Shown: piece after piece, positions 45,702-55,144 of the stretch
How the letters are laid out: each line of letters begins with the position of its first letter
Numbering within the stretch: position 1 is the first letter of the stretch
NCBI GenBank assembly: GCA_903895195.1
Contig: CAITSZ010000032.1
Span: forward strand, 1-64,000
DNA: 64,000 nucleotides
Source of the DNA: an uncultured Chlorobiaceae bacterium
GTDB lineage: Bacteria; Bacteroidota; Chlorobiia; Chlorobiales; Chlorobiaceae
Direction of reading: 5' to 3'
The notes under the pieces: model-generated
Told to the model about the DNA's origin: nothing
Seen by the model: the letters and a program-made list of their open reading frames with translations, nothing else
Database searches by the model: none
Translations under genes and position numbers: made by a program

Positions 45702-46271
45702 TTATGCGTGAGCAACCTTACGTTCAGTCTCAATAACAGACTGAGGATCGACACTTTTTTCTGCAAGTTTTTTCAGTGCGTCAGCCCTTGAAATACCGAT
45801 CTGCTCCATACGAATCAACTCCTGGACCTTCATGAGACCGCCGATAAGCGATTCGGGCCTTGGAGGGCAGCCCGGGACGTATACATCAACGGGAATAATC
45901 CGGTCAACTCCCTTGAGTACATGGTATCCGTGTTCCCAGTAAGGACCGCCGCAGTTGGAACAGCTTCCCATTGAGAGAACATAACGGGGTTCGGGCATCT
46001 GCTCGTAAAGACGTATAACCCGTTCTGCCATTTTCATGGTTACCGTACCGGCTACTATCATGAGATCGGACTGACGGGGAGAGGAGCGAGGAAAAATACC
46101 GAAGCGTTCGAGATCATAATTTGATGCATTGGTGGCCATCATCTCAATAGCACAACAGGCAAGACCAAAACCCATTGGCCAGAGTGAGGATAAACGGGCC
46201 CAGTTAAGCACGTTGTCGACCGATGTTACCAGCACATTATGCTTTGTTATCCCGGCATCAAGTAAACCCAT
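45702..46271 (-). CDS. nuoB: complex I subunit B (PSST homologue, cluster N2)
   Basis: 189 aa. Cluster N2 ligands: tandem Cys in [12 protein letters not shown], then [12 protein letters not shown] and VPGCPPRPE. Last Fe-S centre before quinone. The gene lies between nuoA and nuoC. Confidence 0.95.
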   Translation of the reverse strand: MGLLDAGITKHNVLVTSVDNVLNWARLSSLWPMGFGLACCAIEMMATNASNYDLERFGIFPRSSPRQSDLMIVAGTVTMKMAERVIRLYEQMPEPRYVLSMGSCSNCGGPYWEHGYHVLKGVDRIIPVDVYVPGCPPRPESLIGGLMKVQELIRMEQIGISRADALKKLAEKSVDPQSVIETERKVAHA

Positions 46272-46299
46272 AACGCAAAAAGAATAAGGTGATTAGTAT

Positions 46300-46740
46300 T
46301 TAAGCCCTTTCGGAGGCTGATTGTGCAGAGTGAAATTCAGGCATCTGCGGCATCGAAGGAATATTCGGAGTGGGCCTTACCCAATCCAGATCACCTTTTA
46401 CCCAGGCGTACGCAAGTCCGAGAACAAGAATACCCGCAAAAACAAGAGCCTCTACAAGAGCAAACACGCCAAGCTGCTTGAACACTGTCGCCCAAGGGTA
46501 GAGAAAAACAACCTCAACGTCAAAAATGATAAAGATAAGGGCGACGACATAAAACCTGATATTGAACTTGACCCATGCGCTGCCTACAGCCTCTTCGCCG
46601 CATTCATAGGTTGAGTTTTTAGCTGGATTGGGTCTTTGGGGGCGGAGCATGCGGGCTGTCAGGTAACCTCCGACAACAAAAACTATACCGAGGGCAAGGA
46701 AAGCAAAGACATTGCCAAAATTACTCAGCGTAGTATCCAT
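46300..46740 (-). CDS. nuoA: complex I subunit A
   Basis: 146 aa from the ATG at 46740 (a TTG at 46752 would add four residues). Three membrane helices; [24 protein letters not shown] with the conserved Cys of the TM1-2 loop is diagnostic. First gene of the operon nuoABCDHIJKLMN, in which nuoE, F and G are missing. Confidence 0.93.
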   Translation of the reverse strand: MDTTLSNFGNVFAFLALGIVFVVGGYLTARMLRPQRPNPAKNSTYECGEEAVGSAWVKFNIRFYVVALIFIIFDVEVVFLYPWATVFKQLGVFALVEALVFAGILVLGLAYAWVKGDLDWVRPTPNIPSMPQMPEFHSAQSASERA

Positions 46741-46902
46741 GTGTATTGCCAATTTGTGTTAATCCCGGTCTCAAAACCGAAAATTCTTCTTTCCTGCAAC
46801 GTTCTTAAATGCAGGTGGGCAAATATAAAAAAAAATTCATTTGGACACAGAAAAAATCCGGCTTTTTTTTGTTTTGTTGGGGTTCAGGAACTTTTTGAGG
46901 CC

Positions 46903-47154
46903 TTACTCGTTCTTGCTGTGGAATTTAGTGCCAAGATGCCCGAAGAGCTTTAATAATAAGTAGGTCATAAACAGCACAACAAGCAGAATTAACCCTTGCG
47001 TAACCGAAGAGGAGCCTGTAAGAGTAAACAGTAGAGGAGTGAGAAGGGGTATGAGCAGTATCCAGATGATCGGAGCCCATGCAATGCCGACCATAACAGG
47101 AAGTCCGGTTTTCATAAACCGTTTTTTTTGATCTGAATCAGTAAATAGTTTCAT
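46903..47154 (-). CDS. small membrane protein of unknown function
   Basis: 83 aa, two hydrophobic segments (VGIAWAPIIWILLIPLLTPL and GLILLVVLFMTYLLLKLFG) with charged ends. Not recognised. It starts 8 bases after the TPR gene, as the last gene of the PAP2-ferrochelatase-TPR unit. Confidence 0.65.
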   Translation of the reverse strand: MKLFTDSDQKKRFMKTGLPVMVGIAWAPIIWILLIPLLTPLLFTLTGSSSVTQGLILLVVLFMTYLLLKLFGHLGTKFHSKNE

Positions 47155-47162
47155 GGCAGTTC

Positions 47163-47792
47163 TTAAAAAAAGAGAGTTCCGATTTGTTCGGCCAAAGCGG
47201 CATCCAGGGTTTTCAAGTGTTCATACTCCTTTTTCAACCCTTTCATATCGCCTCTCGAAAGATAGTACATGGCCATTTTGCAATGAGCTTCAGGGTTTTC
47301 CGGTTCAAGTTCTATTGCTTTTTCAAAAGCTTCTTTTGCCTTGTCAACTTCTCCGAGGTCAAGGTAGGCATCGCCTAAAACACAGTAAATGCCGGTAAAT
47401 GCGGGATCGACCTCCAGCCCTTTTTTAAGGGTCTTGAGGGCCATCTCCTCCTTGCCGAGAGTAAACTGAACGAAGCCAAGATGTTTGTAGGCCAGCATGC
47501 AGCCGGGATCGAGTACGATGGTTTTCAGAAGATCACACCCTGCTTTACGGTAGTTGCTCATCGAGAGATACGTTACCGCACGCGCATAGAGGGTTCGGGG
47601 GTCGCGACGTTTGAGCTGGATGCAACGATCGAGCAGCTCAAGCGCTTCGGTGTTCTGCTGGCAGTCAATATAGATCAACGCCAGTTTATAGAGAATGCCG
47701 GTATTGTCGGGCTCTTGCTTAAGTGCCGCTTCCAGCTCCTCTCTCGGTGTGTCGTCAACAGCATTCAAGGGTTGTATGTTTTTATGGTTCAT
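47163..47792 (-). CDS. tetratricopeptide repeat protein
   Basis: 209 aa from the ATG at 47792. Four to five TPR units from about residue 30 (e.g. GILYKLALIYIDCQQNTEAL, AFTGIYCVLGDAYLDLGEVD, PEAHCKMAMYYLSRGDMKG). No signal peptide, so probably a cytoplasmic scaffold. The reading frame is open further upstream into the ferrochelatase gene but MNHKNIQ is the first sensible start. Overlaps the ferrochelatase stop by 11 bases. Confidence 0.82.
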   Translation of the reverse strand: MNHKNIQPLNAVDDTPREELEAALKQEPDNTGILYKLALIYIDCQQNTEALELLDRCIQLKRRDPRTLYARAVTYLSMSNYRKAGCDLLKTIVLDPGCMLAYKHLGFVQFTLGKEEMALKTLKKGLEVDPAFTGIYCVLGDAYLDLGEVDKAKEAFEKAIELEPENPEAHCKMAMYYLSRGDMKGLKKEYEHLKTLDAALAEQIGTLFF

Positions 47793-48843
47793 GGTCAAGA
47801 CTTTCGAAGGCTTTCTGGAATTTACTGAAGGTTTGAAGCTCTTCAAGCACCTTACCCGACAGCCATTGACCGAATTCCGGAGAGTCGTTAATACATCTGA
47901 CATATTGAAAGATTGGAAATCCGGCAGCTTCAAGCTTTTTGAAGGCATCATATTCAGTTTCGCTATTATCGGCGAAAAAGCCATAGGGAAACATGACGAC
48001 TGCATCGTAGCCCTCTTCCTTGAACTCCAGAAGTGCTTTTTCGATGGTGTCGGCCATCCACTCCCCGCCTGTTGAATGGTTCATGCAGCCCTGACGCACA
48101 TCAGTAAATATATTACGGGGGTCAGCCATGATTTTTCGCTTCATACAATCAAAAAAGGCTATAGTCTCTTCGAGTCCGGTAAAGACTTTTGGAGTGTTTC
48201 CTTTACGATCCTTGACAAGTGTGCCATGGATGGCCAGAACAAGACCGATTTTACCTTTTGATTGACGCACAGCCGTTGACAACTGTTTGAAAAGATAGTC
48301 AATGTAGAGAGTGTGGAGACGATCATCTTTCCATAGCTTGCTTAGAACCTTTACTCTGGCAAAGGCGCTGTCGGCATAGACATCAATAACCATCTGACAG
48401 GCGACACCGCAGGAAAAGGAAGATTCAACAGGAATCATGGGAACTACTACAACACCGTCATACGTTGACTGCAGCTCCAGAAGCAGATCGTCGAGATAGG
48501 GAGGAACAAAATAATAGGCATCAACTACCCTGACTTCAGCCTTTGAAAGAAAGGGATTCGAGCTGCCCGCAATACAATCTGCCAGTCTCTTTGACTGAGA
48601 GCGGTTGATTGCAAGGAGAGTTGAACGGTAACGGTTCAGCTTCCAGTTGATATAATGCTTTGTCGAACGGTAATCAGCAATAAAATAGATCATTGCTGTT
48701 GGAATTTTTACAATCTGACGGGTGACGACTTTGAGAATTCGCCTTGAGCACGGCCACAAGTTGCGGACTGTAAGCTTTTCAACTTCTCCGTAGGTGGTGA
48801 CAACAACAGCATATTTTTTTTTGTTCACAATCCTGTCCACCAT
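47782..48843 (-). CDS. hemH: ferrochelatase family protein (HemH-like)
   Basis: 353 aa. Ferrochelatases insert Fe2+ into proto- or coproporphyrin. Visible: N-terminal YAVVVTTYGEVE, the catalytic His in VLAIHGTLVKDRKG, and the C-terminal FPYGFFADNSETEYD with the conserved Glu. Sequence is divergent from the E. coli and B. subtilis types and lacks the usual GGPxSP start, so another chelatase role is possible. The ATG lies inside the stop region of the upstream PAP2-like gene (19-base overlap). Confidence 0.75.
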   Translation of the reverse strand: MVDRIVNKKKYAVVVTTYGEVEKLTVRNLWPCSRRILKVVTRQIVKIPTAMIYFIADYRSTKHYINWKLNRYRSTLLAINRSQSKRLADCIAGSSNPFLSKAEVRVVDAYYFVPPYLDDLLLELQSTYDGVVVVPMIPVESSFSCGVACQMVIDVYADSAFARVKVLSKLWKDDRLHTLYIDYLFKQLSTAVRQSKGKIGLVLAIHGTLVKDRKGNTPKVFTGLEETIAFFDCMKRKIMADPRNIFTDVRQGCMNHSTGGEWMADTIEKALLEFKEEGYDAVVMFPYGFFADNSETEYDAFKKLEAAGFPIFQYVRCINDSPEFGQWLSGKVLEELQTFSKFQKAFESLDHEP

Positions 48844-49418
48844 TTTAACTCAGCATACATGACGGCAAAACCAACAATACCGCCGACGAGTGTCTGCATG
48901 AAATTATGAGCTTTCAGGAAAATTCGCGACCACATGAGCAGCGGAACAAAAAGGAGACACAATAACGCAACAGCACCGAACTGCATGAAAAGCAGCGCAA
49001 TAGATGAGGAGAAGGTGAAGAGATGGATGCTGATTTTCCACTGAAGGGTGACGAGAAGAATAAAGACCATGTTGACGGCATTGAAAAGCAGAATGCCTGT
49101 CAAGAGTTTAGGGGGATGAAGAGTCTTCATAAACTCGTACCCGAGAGCATTGACGGCAACCAAAACGAGCAGAGGAAGAAAGCGCTGTTCACGGAAGGGA
49201 ATATTGAAATCTGAAATTTTTCCTATTTTTTTCAGGCCGGAAATCAGAAAGATGGGAACAATGGTACTGGAAAAAAAGAGAACCGTCAGGTATGCGCCAC
49301 TGTTGACGTCATTGCCATACCCTCTCATCACTATTGCATAATAAGCTACCGGCGCAACCACAACCGGACTGATTACCCATGAAATAAAGTTTGCAAAGCG
49401 GTGTCGGTCAAACTGCAT
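48825..49418 (-). CDS. PAP2-superfamily-like membrane protein
   Basis: 197 aa from MQFDRHRF at 49418; the frame is open to 49508. Five to six membrane helices. A degenerate PAP2 (lipid phosphatase) pattern is seen late in the protein: KISIHLFTFSSSIALLF in place of PSGH, then SRIFLKAHNFMQTLVGG in place of SRxxxxxHxxxD. The nucleophile region is thus conserved only in part, and activity is uncertain. First gene of a four-gene overlapping unit. Confidence 0.6.
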   Translation of the reverse strand: MQFDRHRFANFISWVISPVVVAPVAYYAIVMRGYGNDVNSGAYLTVLFFSSTIVPIFLISGLKKIGKISDFNIPFREQRFLPLLVLVAVNALGYEFMKTLHPPKLLTGILLFNAVNMVFILLVTLQWKISIHLFTFSSSIALLFMQFGAVALLCLLFVPLLMWSRIFLKAHNFMQTLVGGIVGFAVMYAELKWWTGL

Positions 49419-49527
49419 GGGCTGAAAACGATAAACGAATGTGGAGATTTTAGCGTAAAACGCCGCAAAAGTATGTTGAAATATAGTTTTTATTAAAATT
49501 AAAACCACGTATATTCTTGTTCTGTAA

Positions 49528-49610
49528 TGCGAGAGTGGTGAAATTGGTATACACGCTAGTCTTAGGAACTAGTGCCGTGAGGCGTGAGGGTTCGAGTCCC
49601 TTCTCTCGCA
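49528..49610 (+). tRNA. tRNA-Leu (anticodon TAG)
   Basis: Acceptor gcgagag/ctctcgc, D arm with ggtatacacg, anticodon stem ctagt/actag around loop cttagga (TAG), long variable arm typical of tRNA-Leu, and T loop gttcgagtc. The 3' CCA is not encoded (acg follows). 83 nt. Confidence 0.96.
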
Positions 49611-49626
49611 CGCCTTACAAATGAAT

Positions 49627-49711
49627 GCCAAAGTGGCGGAACTGGTAGACGCGCTGGACTCAAAATCCAGTGAGTGAATAACTCGTGTGGGTTCGATTCC
49701 CATCTTTGGTA
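49627..49711 (+). tRNA. tRNA-Leu (anticodon CAA)
   Basis: Acceptor gccaaag/ctttggt, anticodon stem ctgga/tccag around loop ctcaaaa (CAA), long variable arm tgagtgaataactcg, and T loop gttcgattc. Here the discriminator A is followed by an encoded CCA (49712..49714). Separated from the first tRNA-Leu by 16 bases, so probably co-transcribed. Confidence 0.96.
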
Positions 49712-49743
49712 CCACATCAACAACCAATCTGGACATACCCACC

Positions 49744-50259
49744 ATGCATAGAATGTATTCACCGTGGCGTGAAGTGTATATGCAGTCATTCAAGGATGAA
49801 AAGCAACCTGGTGAGGCAGGGAAATCTGTATTTGCCGATCTACCTCCAGAAGAGGATGAAAAACGGTTTGTCCTTTACAGGGGAAAAACGTGCTTCATCA
49901 TCATGAACCTCTACCCCTATAACTGCGGACACCTTATGGTGATTCCCTATCTTCAGACTCCTGACCTGTCAGATCTCGACCGTGAGACGAAACTGGAGGT
50001 GATGGAGCTTACCGACCTTTCCATCAAGGCACTGAAACGTACTCTCAGACCTCAAGGGTTCAATGTTGGCGCCAATATGGGCAAGGTTGCCGGTGGCAGC
50101 GTTGACACGCATATCCATTTTCATATCGTTCCACGCTGGGAAGGTGACACCAACTTTATGCCTGTTCTTGCAGATGCCAAAGTGCTCAGCAATGATATGA
50201 ACTCCACCTATACAAACCTGAAAAAGGCTTTCGCTGACCTCACACAGGGAGAAGAGTAA
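49744..50259 (+). CDS. HIT family protein (Ap4A phosphorylase/hydrolase-like)
   Basis: 171 aa from ATG 49744; longer frames would run into the tRNA. Histidine triad HIHFHIV at residues 123-129, preceded by NVGANMGKVAGGSVDTH. YPYNCGHLMVIP is the typical upstream HIT strand. Nucleotide hydrolase or transferase acting on dinucleoside polyphosphates or adenylated products. Confidence 0.88.
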   Translation: MHRMYSPWREVYMQSFKDEKQPGEAGKSVFADLPPEEDEKRFVLYRGKTCFIIMNLYPYNCGHLMVIPYLQTPDLSDLDRETKLEVMELTDLSIKALKRTLRPQGFNVGANMGKVAGGSVDTHIHFHIVPRWEGDTNFMPVLADAKVLSNDMNSTYTNLKKAFADLTQGEE

Positions 50260-50275
50260 CGCTCTTTACGGTGGA

Positions 50276-51205
50276 ATGGAAACAGTTCCCTGCCCTATCA
50301 CTGGCTCGAAAGAGTTTACCCCTTATCTTCAGGTTCCCGACCGTTTTGACAGTTCCGGAAAAGCGGATTGGAATCTTGTTCGTTCAAGTGCTTCAGGGCT
50401 CATTATGCTCAATCCACGTCCGGAGAGCGCTGAAATAGCCCGGCATTACCGCAGCCCGGAGTATGACCCCTATCGCCACAACCTGAACAGTTCGTCCTTC
50501 AAAGAGAGGGCCTACCTTGCTGCACAAACTCTCCTTCTCGGCTATCGAGCAGAAATCATTTTGAAAGGATGGGTCAAACCGAGAGAAGAGCTGTCGGTTC
50601 TTGAAATCGGGTGTTCCACGGGTAACCTTCTCAATTATTTTCACCGCCATGGTGTGCCGATCAAAAACCTTACCGGGGTTGAGCCTGATGATGATGCCGC
50701 ACGGCATGCGCGGGAGTTTTTCGGGCTGAACATTTTCCCTTCAATTGCAGAGGAGATCGCTGAGAAGAAAACATTTGACCGCATTGTGCTCTGGCATACG
50801 CTGGAGCATATTCACACCATCAATGAAACTCTCCATGAAGTTGTTTCTCAACTGAAGCCGGACGGTGTGGTTGTTATTGCACTGCCAAATCCGGCTGGTT
50901 TTGATGCAGAGTATTATCGGGAGAACTGGATCGCATGGGATGCGCCACGACATCTCTATCACTTTTTGCCGGAAACGCTTGAAAAACTGCTGGGATTGCA
51001 TGGATTGAGGGTTTTTAAGCGGCAGCCTTATTTTCCGGACTCGGTGTATAATATTTTGCATAGCGAAGCGCTGCGCTCCAAGAGGGGGAAAAAAAGAGTT
51101 AATGCTCTCAGGATTTTAACCCTTCTCGGAAGAGCAGCTCTTTATGCTTTTAAGGGTGGAGCGAGGAGTTCGAGCGTTGTTTATTATGCTGAAAGAAAGT
51201 GGTGA
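50276..51205 (+). CDS. class I SAM-dependent methyltransferase
   Basis: 309 aa. N-terminal segment CPITGSKEFTPYLQVPDRFD is the zinc-ribbon-like region of the O-antigen/lipid-type methyltransferases. Motif I VLEIGCSTGNLLNYF, motif II-like ADP Asp GVEPDDDAARHA and ALPNPAGFDAEYY follow. Substrate unknown; a surface polysaccharide or lipid is possible. The stop TGA lies in gtggtga, a variant of the GTGCTGA unit. 16 bases from the HIT gene. Confidence 0.8.
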   Translation: METVPCPITGSKEFTPYLQVPDRFDSSGKADWNLVRSSASGLIMLNPRPESAEIARHYRSPEYDPYRHNLNSSSFKERAYLAAQTLLLGYRAEIILKGWVKPREELSVLEIGCSTGNLLNYFHRHGVPIKNLTGVEPDDDAARHAREFFGLNIFPSIAEEIAEKKTFDRIVLWHTLEHIHTINETLHEVVSQLKPDGVVVIALPNPAGFDAEYYRENWIAWDAPRHLYHFLPETLEKLLGLHGLRVFKRQPYFPDSVYNILHSEALRSKRGKKRVNALRILTLLGRAALYAFKGGARSSSVVYYAERKW

Positions 51206-51533
51206 GTGGAAAGAGAAAAACATAGGACTAATGGGCCCGATAGGGCTTATACAGCTTCAACCTCATAAATTTCAGCGACTGTACTGTCAAGCAAAACCGA
51301 CTGTTCTCTTATCTCAATGATAAGTTCTTTTAAATTCTCGATTGTTATGACGCCACTCATCACAAAAAATTTAATCGTTTCATTTCAGGTCTAATCCTAG
51401 GAAATGGGTTATAAACTCCCCTAATATTGAGGTCGTGCGAGAGCCTGCTGATGCAGCAAGTACACTTAGTCATGAGCGTCCCCTAGCTTGTCACTCAGCA
51501 CTCAGCCCTCAGTACTTTCTTTCTGCCCACTGC
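51206..51533. other. interval with ORF6N remnant and heptamer array
   Basis: Contains a CCTATAGG-type element (51221..51252), a truncated ORF6N-like reading frame on the minus strand, about 130 bases with no recognisable content, and a heptamer array that runs into the tolC stop. Confidence 0.7.
51247..51360 (-). pseudogene. truncated ORF6N-domain protein remnant
   Basis: 37 codons: MSGVITIENLKELIIEIREQ, then SVLLDSTVAEIYEVEAV and TAA. This matches the start of ORF6N domains (I..IR.Q.V.LD..LAE.Y.VE), which are found on phage and mobile-element proteins. The rest of the domain (normally ..TKRLNEQVKRN) is gone. The stop falls where a CCTATAGG-type repeat begins, so the repeat may mark the break point. 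Confidence 0.45.
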
Positions 51534-51556
51534 CTACTGGTGACTGGTGACTGCCG
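51492..51556. repeat. heptamer array supplying the tolC stop codon
   Basis: Minus strand: a short A module (gactgg variants), TAGGCAGTGGGCAG, a gaaagaaagta spacer, and GTGCTGA-type units. The TAG at 51536..51534 that ends the TolC-like gene is part of a TAGGCAG heptamer. Confidence 0.85.
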
Positions 51557-52910
51557 GCCTTCCCAGGGCTTTGTCGAGCTGGATGGAGGCGACTAGGTAG
51601 TCGTATAGTGCCTGGAGGTGGTTGGTTTTGGCTTTGTTGAGCTGGAGTTCGGCGTCGGTTAGTTCGAGGCGGGAGCCGATGCCTTCTTTGAAGCGGAGGA
51701 GGGATATGTTGTATCCGCGTTCTGCTACACTGATGGTTTTGGATTGAACTTCAATTCTTTTTTGTGATTCGCGGAAGTTCAGGAGCCGAACCTCTACTTC
51801 GGCTCGGATATTGGCTTTGAGATCTTCTACCCTTGTCCGTGTCTGCAGCTGGGATATTTTGGCCTGTTCAACTTGTGAACTGGTTCGGAATCCGGTAAAT
51901 ATGGGCAGTGAAACCTGAAGTCCTACGGCTGAAGAGACCGGCCAGCGGGACTGGATAGTCTTGACATTATCGTTAAATGCTGTCTGGGTTTCAAGCTGTC
52001 CGAAGGCGGTGATAACAGGGTAATGCTCGGCCCGGGCAGCGCTGACTTTTTCGCCTTCCGCCTGTACCTGAAGAGATATCTGGCGCAGATCTGGCCTTGC
52101 GTCAATTGCTTCCTGGTATGCTGCTGCGATATCTTTGGGGTAGGTGGCTGAGGAGAGATCAAGCTTTCCTGAAAGAACAATCGTGCTGTCGAGAGGAATA
52201 CCAATAGCGTTTTTAAGCTTTGTCGCGGTTGTTGCCACACGATTTTCTGCCTGAATGAGATCGGGTCGGAGATTTTCGACGGAAAGATAGGCTTTGAGGG
52301 TATCGATATCTGCAGCTACACCCTGGCGGAACTTTGCCCTGGTATCTTTTCTTGATTGTTCCCAGCGTGCTATGCTTTGCTCAATGAGCTTCAGCTGATC
52401 TCTTGAGATGAGGGCATCGTAATAGGACATTTTGATGTCGGCAATGACAGTTGCTTCGCTGTTGCGATAGGCCTCGTTACTCATTTTTCGGAGAATGCCT
52501 GCGGCCTTGATTCCAGCAAACGCGGATCCGTTAAAGAGTGCCTGACGAAGGGTAAGAGTGGCAGTCGCCGCATTATCGGCACTGATGACTAGAGGAATAA
52601 ATGAATTTCCAGTCCCTCCGCTCAAAATATCAGGAAAAAACAAGACTGAGGGTTTCAGTGAGCGGGTGTAGGTAAAGTCAGATGTTAGCTGCGGCAGCAC
52701 CTTTGCCCATGTTTCGCGGATTTTCTGGGAGGTCATATCGCGCTCCAGCCTTGCTATTTCAAGGGTTCTGCTTCTTTCGAGCCCGATATGAACGGCGTCG
52801 TCAAGGGTCAGCGAGCTATTTGCAGGAAGAGCGGCAGCATGGATTGGAGAAAATGCAGTCAGAAAGAGAATCGGCACTACAAAAAAAAGTATCTGGCGGA
52901 ACCTGTTCAT
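51534..52910 (-). CDS. TolC-family outer-membrane efflux protein
   Basis: 458 aa with a signal peptide (ILFFVVPILFLTAFSPIHA). Two OEP repeats with long coiled-coil helices: ALPANSSLTLDDAVHIGLERS opens the first, and SLRFKEGIGSRLEL-like LLRFKEGIGSRLELTDAELQ closes the second. Forms a trimeric channel for tripartite efflux or type I secretion, but no inner-membrane partner is encoded nearby. The last residues (AVTSHQ) are coded by a heptamer array. Confidence 0.88.
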   Translation of the reverse strand: MNRFRQILFFVVPILFLTAFSPIHAAALPANSSLTLDDAVHIGLERSRTLEIARLERDMTSQKIRETWAKVLPQLTSDFTYTRSLKPSVLFFPDILSGGTGNSFIPLVISADNAATATLTLRQALFNGSAFAGIKAAGILRKMSNEAYRNSEATVIADIKMSYYDALISRDQLKLIEQSIARWEQSRKDTRAKFRQGVAADIDTLKAYLSVENLRPDLIQAENRVATTATKLKNAIGIPLDSTIVLSGKLDLSSATYPKDIAAAYQEAIDARPDLRQISLQVQAEGEKVSAARAEHYPVITAFGQLETQTAFNDNVKTIQSRWPVSSAVGLQVSLPIFTGFRTSSQVEQAKISQLQTRTRVEDLKANIRAEVEVRLLNFRESQKRIEVQSKTISVAERGYNISLLRFKEGIGSRLELTDAELQLNKAKTNHLQALYDYLVASIQLDKALGRPAVTSHQ

Positions 52911-53001
52911 AAAAGAGTCTGTCTTGATGAAAGAATAACTGACGATACCGACTGGGATAAGGAACAGCCTGAATATAAAAAAGTGATCGGTTTTGTAAGA
53001 A

Positions 53002-54342
53002 TCATGAACGGTAACGTTCGCTCCATAGGAGTCCGAGACGTTCCCTTATATATTTTTCCCGACCTTCATCTCCGGGACGGTAATATGCCTTCGGATCAAG
53101 ACCATCAGGGAAGTATTGCTGCTCGACAAAATGCCCGGGATAGCCATGGGGGTACTGATAGCCTTCACCATATCCTTCGGCTTTCATGAGTTTGGTCGGA
53201 GCGTTGCGCAGGTGAAGCGGAACCCTCAGCTGCTGCATTGATCGGGCTTCACTCATTGCTTCATTGATGCCCTTATAGCTTGCATTTGATTTCGGGGCTG
53301 AAGCAAGGTAGGTAACGCCATGCGCCAGATTAATTCGTGCCTCCGGTAAGCCGATCATTGCCACTGCCTGGAAGACTGATACCGCAAGAGTGATGGCATA
53401 AGGGTCGGCATTGCCGATATCTTCACTCGCAAAAATAACCATGCGCCGTGCTATAAATTTCGGGTCTTCACCTCCTTCAAGCATGCGGGCAAGCCAGAAG
53501 AGTGCCGCATCGGGATCTGAACCCCGCATCGATTTGATAAAGGCGGAAATGATATCGTAGTGGTTGTCGCCTCCTTTATCATAGACCGGTGCACTGTGCT
53601 GGAGCGCAACCTGAAGCACTTCCCTGTTCAAAACCATTTTTGGAAGACCTTTGGGCATGAGGGAGACCGCGGCTTCAACAGCGTTCAGTGCTTTGCGTGC
53701 ATCTCCTCCTGAAAACTGCAGAAGAAAATCAAGGTCGGCAATTTCAACAGAGAGGTCTCTAAAGAGTTTGTCTTCCTTGAGTGCCCGGTGAATGACTGCG
53801 TCTATCTCTTCTGGACCCAGGGGGTTGAGAATATAGACCTGCATCCGGCTCAAGAGTGCGGCATTAACCTCAAAGGAGGGGTTTTCGGTTGTTGCTCCTA
53901 TGAGCACTATAAGCCCCTGCTCTATAGCATGAAGCAGTGTATCCTGCTGGGTTTTGTTAAACCGGTGAATTTCATCGATAAAGAGAAGCGTCCTCTTGCC
54001 TGTGTGTCTTGATTTTTCGGCATTTTCAAGCGCCTTGCGGACATCCTTGACCCCTGAATCAATCGCGGATAACTGTTCGAATCGATAGCTGAGCGAAGAG
54101 GCGCAGATTTCGGCGAGGGTGGTTTTACCCGATCCCGGAGGACCCCAGAAAATCATTGACGGCATTGTACCGCCTGCAAGGAATTTGCGAAGGGGTCCAT
54201 TTGGGCCGACCAGATGTTCCTGCCCTGCCATATCGTCGAGAGTTCGAGGACGAACACGTTCGGCAAGGGGTTGAAAGTAATCTTTTTCGCCCTGTGTTTC
54301 GGAAAAGCCGAAAAGATCAGAGTCCATGTTCAGGGTATCCAT
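53002..54342 (-). CDS. rarA: replication-associated recombination protein A (RarA/MgsA)
   Basis: 446 aa AAA+ ATPase acting at stalled replication forks. Walker [15 protein letters not shown], Walker [17 protein letters not shown], sensor 1 GATTENPSF, then the C-terminal MgsA tetramerisation domain ([21 protein letters not shown]). Starts at 54342 or 54327 are both possible; 54342 lies 5 bases downstream of the riboflavin synthase stop. Confidence 0.93.
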   Translation of the reverse strand: MDTLNMDSDLFGFSETQGEKDYFQPLAERVRPRTLDDMAGQEHLVGPNGPLRKFLAGGTMPSMIFWGPPGSGKTTLAEICASSLSYRFEQLSAIDSGVKDVRKALENAEKSRHTGKRTLLFIDEIHRFNKTQQDTLLHAIEQGLIVLIGATTENPSFEVNAALLSRMQVYILNPLGPEEIDAVIHRALKEDKLFRDLSVEIADLDFLLQFSGGDARKALNAVEAAVSLMPKGLPKMVLNREVLQVALQHSAPVYDKGGDNHYDIISAFIKSMRGSDPDAALFWLARMLEGGEDPKFIARRMVIFASEDIGNADPYAITLAVSVFQAVAMIGLPEARINLAHGVTYLASAPKSNASYKGINEAMSEARSMQQLRVPLHLRNAPTKLMKAEGYGEGYQYPHGYPGHFVEQQYFPDGLDPKAYYRPGDEGREKYIRERLGLLWSERYRS

Positions 54343-54347
54343 ACTAT

Positions 54348-55004
54348 TTAAAATCCGTGTTCCCGAAGCCATAGGTCATCAATGCGTGACGGAGGAAGAG
54401 CTGAAGAGGAGGGCGCTGCAAGCTGCCGGGCGACATATTTGCCAAGAATGTCAAACTCGAGATTTACCCGGCTTCCCGTATGCAGGGAGTGAAGGGTGGT
54501 GTGTGCAAAGGTATAGGGTATAATGGCTACAGCAAAAAGGAGTGCATCGAGCCTGGCTACGGTTAAACTTATGCCGTCAATGGTTATTGAGCCTGCAGAG
54601 ACAATGAAGGGAGAGAATGCTTCAGGAAATGCCACCCAGAGTTCACGGCTTGAGCCCAGCTCCCTGATTTCGTGCACAACTGCCGCACAGTCAACATGGC
54701 CGAGCACAAAATGACCGCCAAGACGGTCAACTGGGCGAACTGCCCGTTCCAGATTAACCTGAGAGCCGTTACGTAAAGAGCCAAGTGTTGTTTTGGCGAG
54801 CGTTTCTTCGACAGTGTCGACCTCAAACCACCCCTCGCCAACAGCTACAACTGTCTGGCAGGCACCGCTCAGGCTGACGCTTTCGTCAATGGAGAGTGTA
54901 CTGAACTCACTGGAATTACCATAGTGTACGCGGAGCCGCAAACCGCCATTTCGCTTTGCAACTCCGGCAATCTTCCCGACATCCTTGATAATTCCGGTAA
55001 ACAT
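54348..55004 (-). CDS. ribE: riboflavin synthase, alpha subunit
   Basis: 218 aa from [10 protein letters not shown] at 55004. Two lumazine-binding repeats, each starting MFTGII-like or [21 protein letters not shown] in the first and [12 protein letters not shown] in the second. Makes riboflavin from two 6,7-dimethyl-8-ribityllumazines. A GTG five codons upstream (55019) is less likely. Confidence 0.94.
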   Translation of the reverse strand: MFTGIIKDVGKIAGVAKRNGGLRLRVHYGNSSEFSTLSIDESVSLSGACQTVVAVGEGWFEVDTVEETLAKTTLGSLRNGSQVNLERAVRPVDRLGGHFVLGHVDCAAVVHEIRELGSSRELWVAFPEAFSPFIVSAGSITIDGISLTVARLDALLFAVAIIPYTFAHTTLHSLHTGSRVNLEFDILGKYVARQLAAPSSSALPPSRIDDLWLREHGF

Positions 55005-55144
55005 TTCAGATAGTTTCACTTAAAGAAATGAACGGAATCCCGAGAGGCATCAGATCCCGCATTGACTTTTTAATATATAACGCTTACCGGTTGCCAGCAA
55101 GAGTTCCTTCCTGACAGTACATTTTCTGCCGGGAAGAGGACTAT

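Noticed and set aside
46849-46870. A-run/T-run palindrome aaaaaatccggctttttttt as a terminator
   Set aside because: Stem is only A-T pairs with a tiny core; too weak to call, though it could aid termination of the 46903 gene.
49528-49711. tRNA-Leu pair as attachment site for the accessory block
   Set aside because: The block ends at 35.6 kb, 14 kb away, with the nuo operon in between; no direct repeat of a tRNA end was seen.
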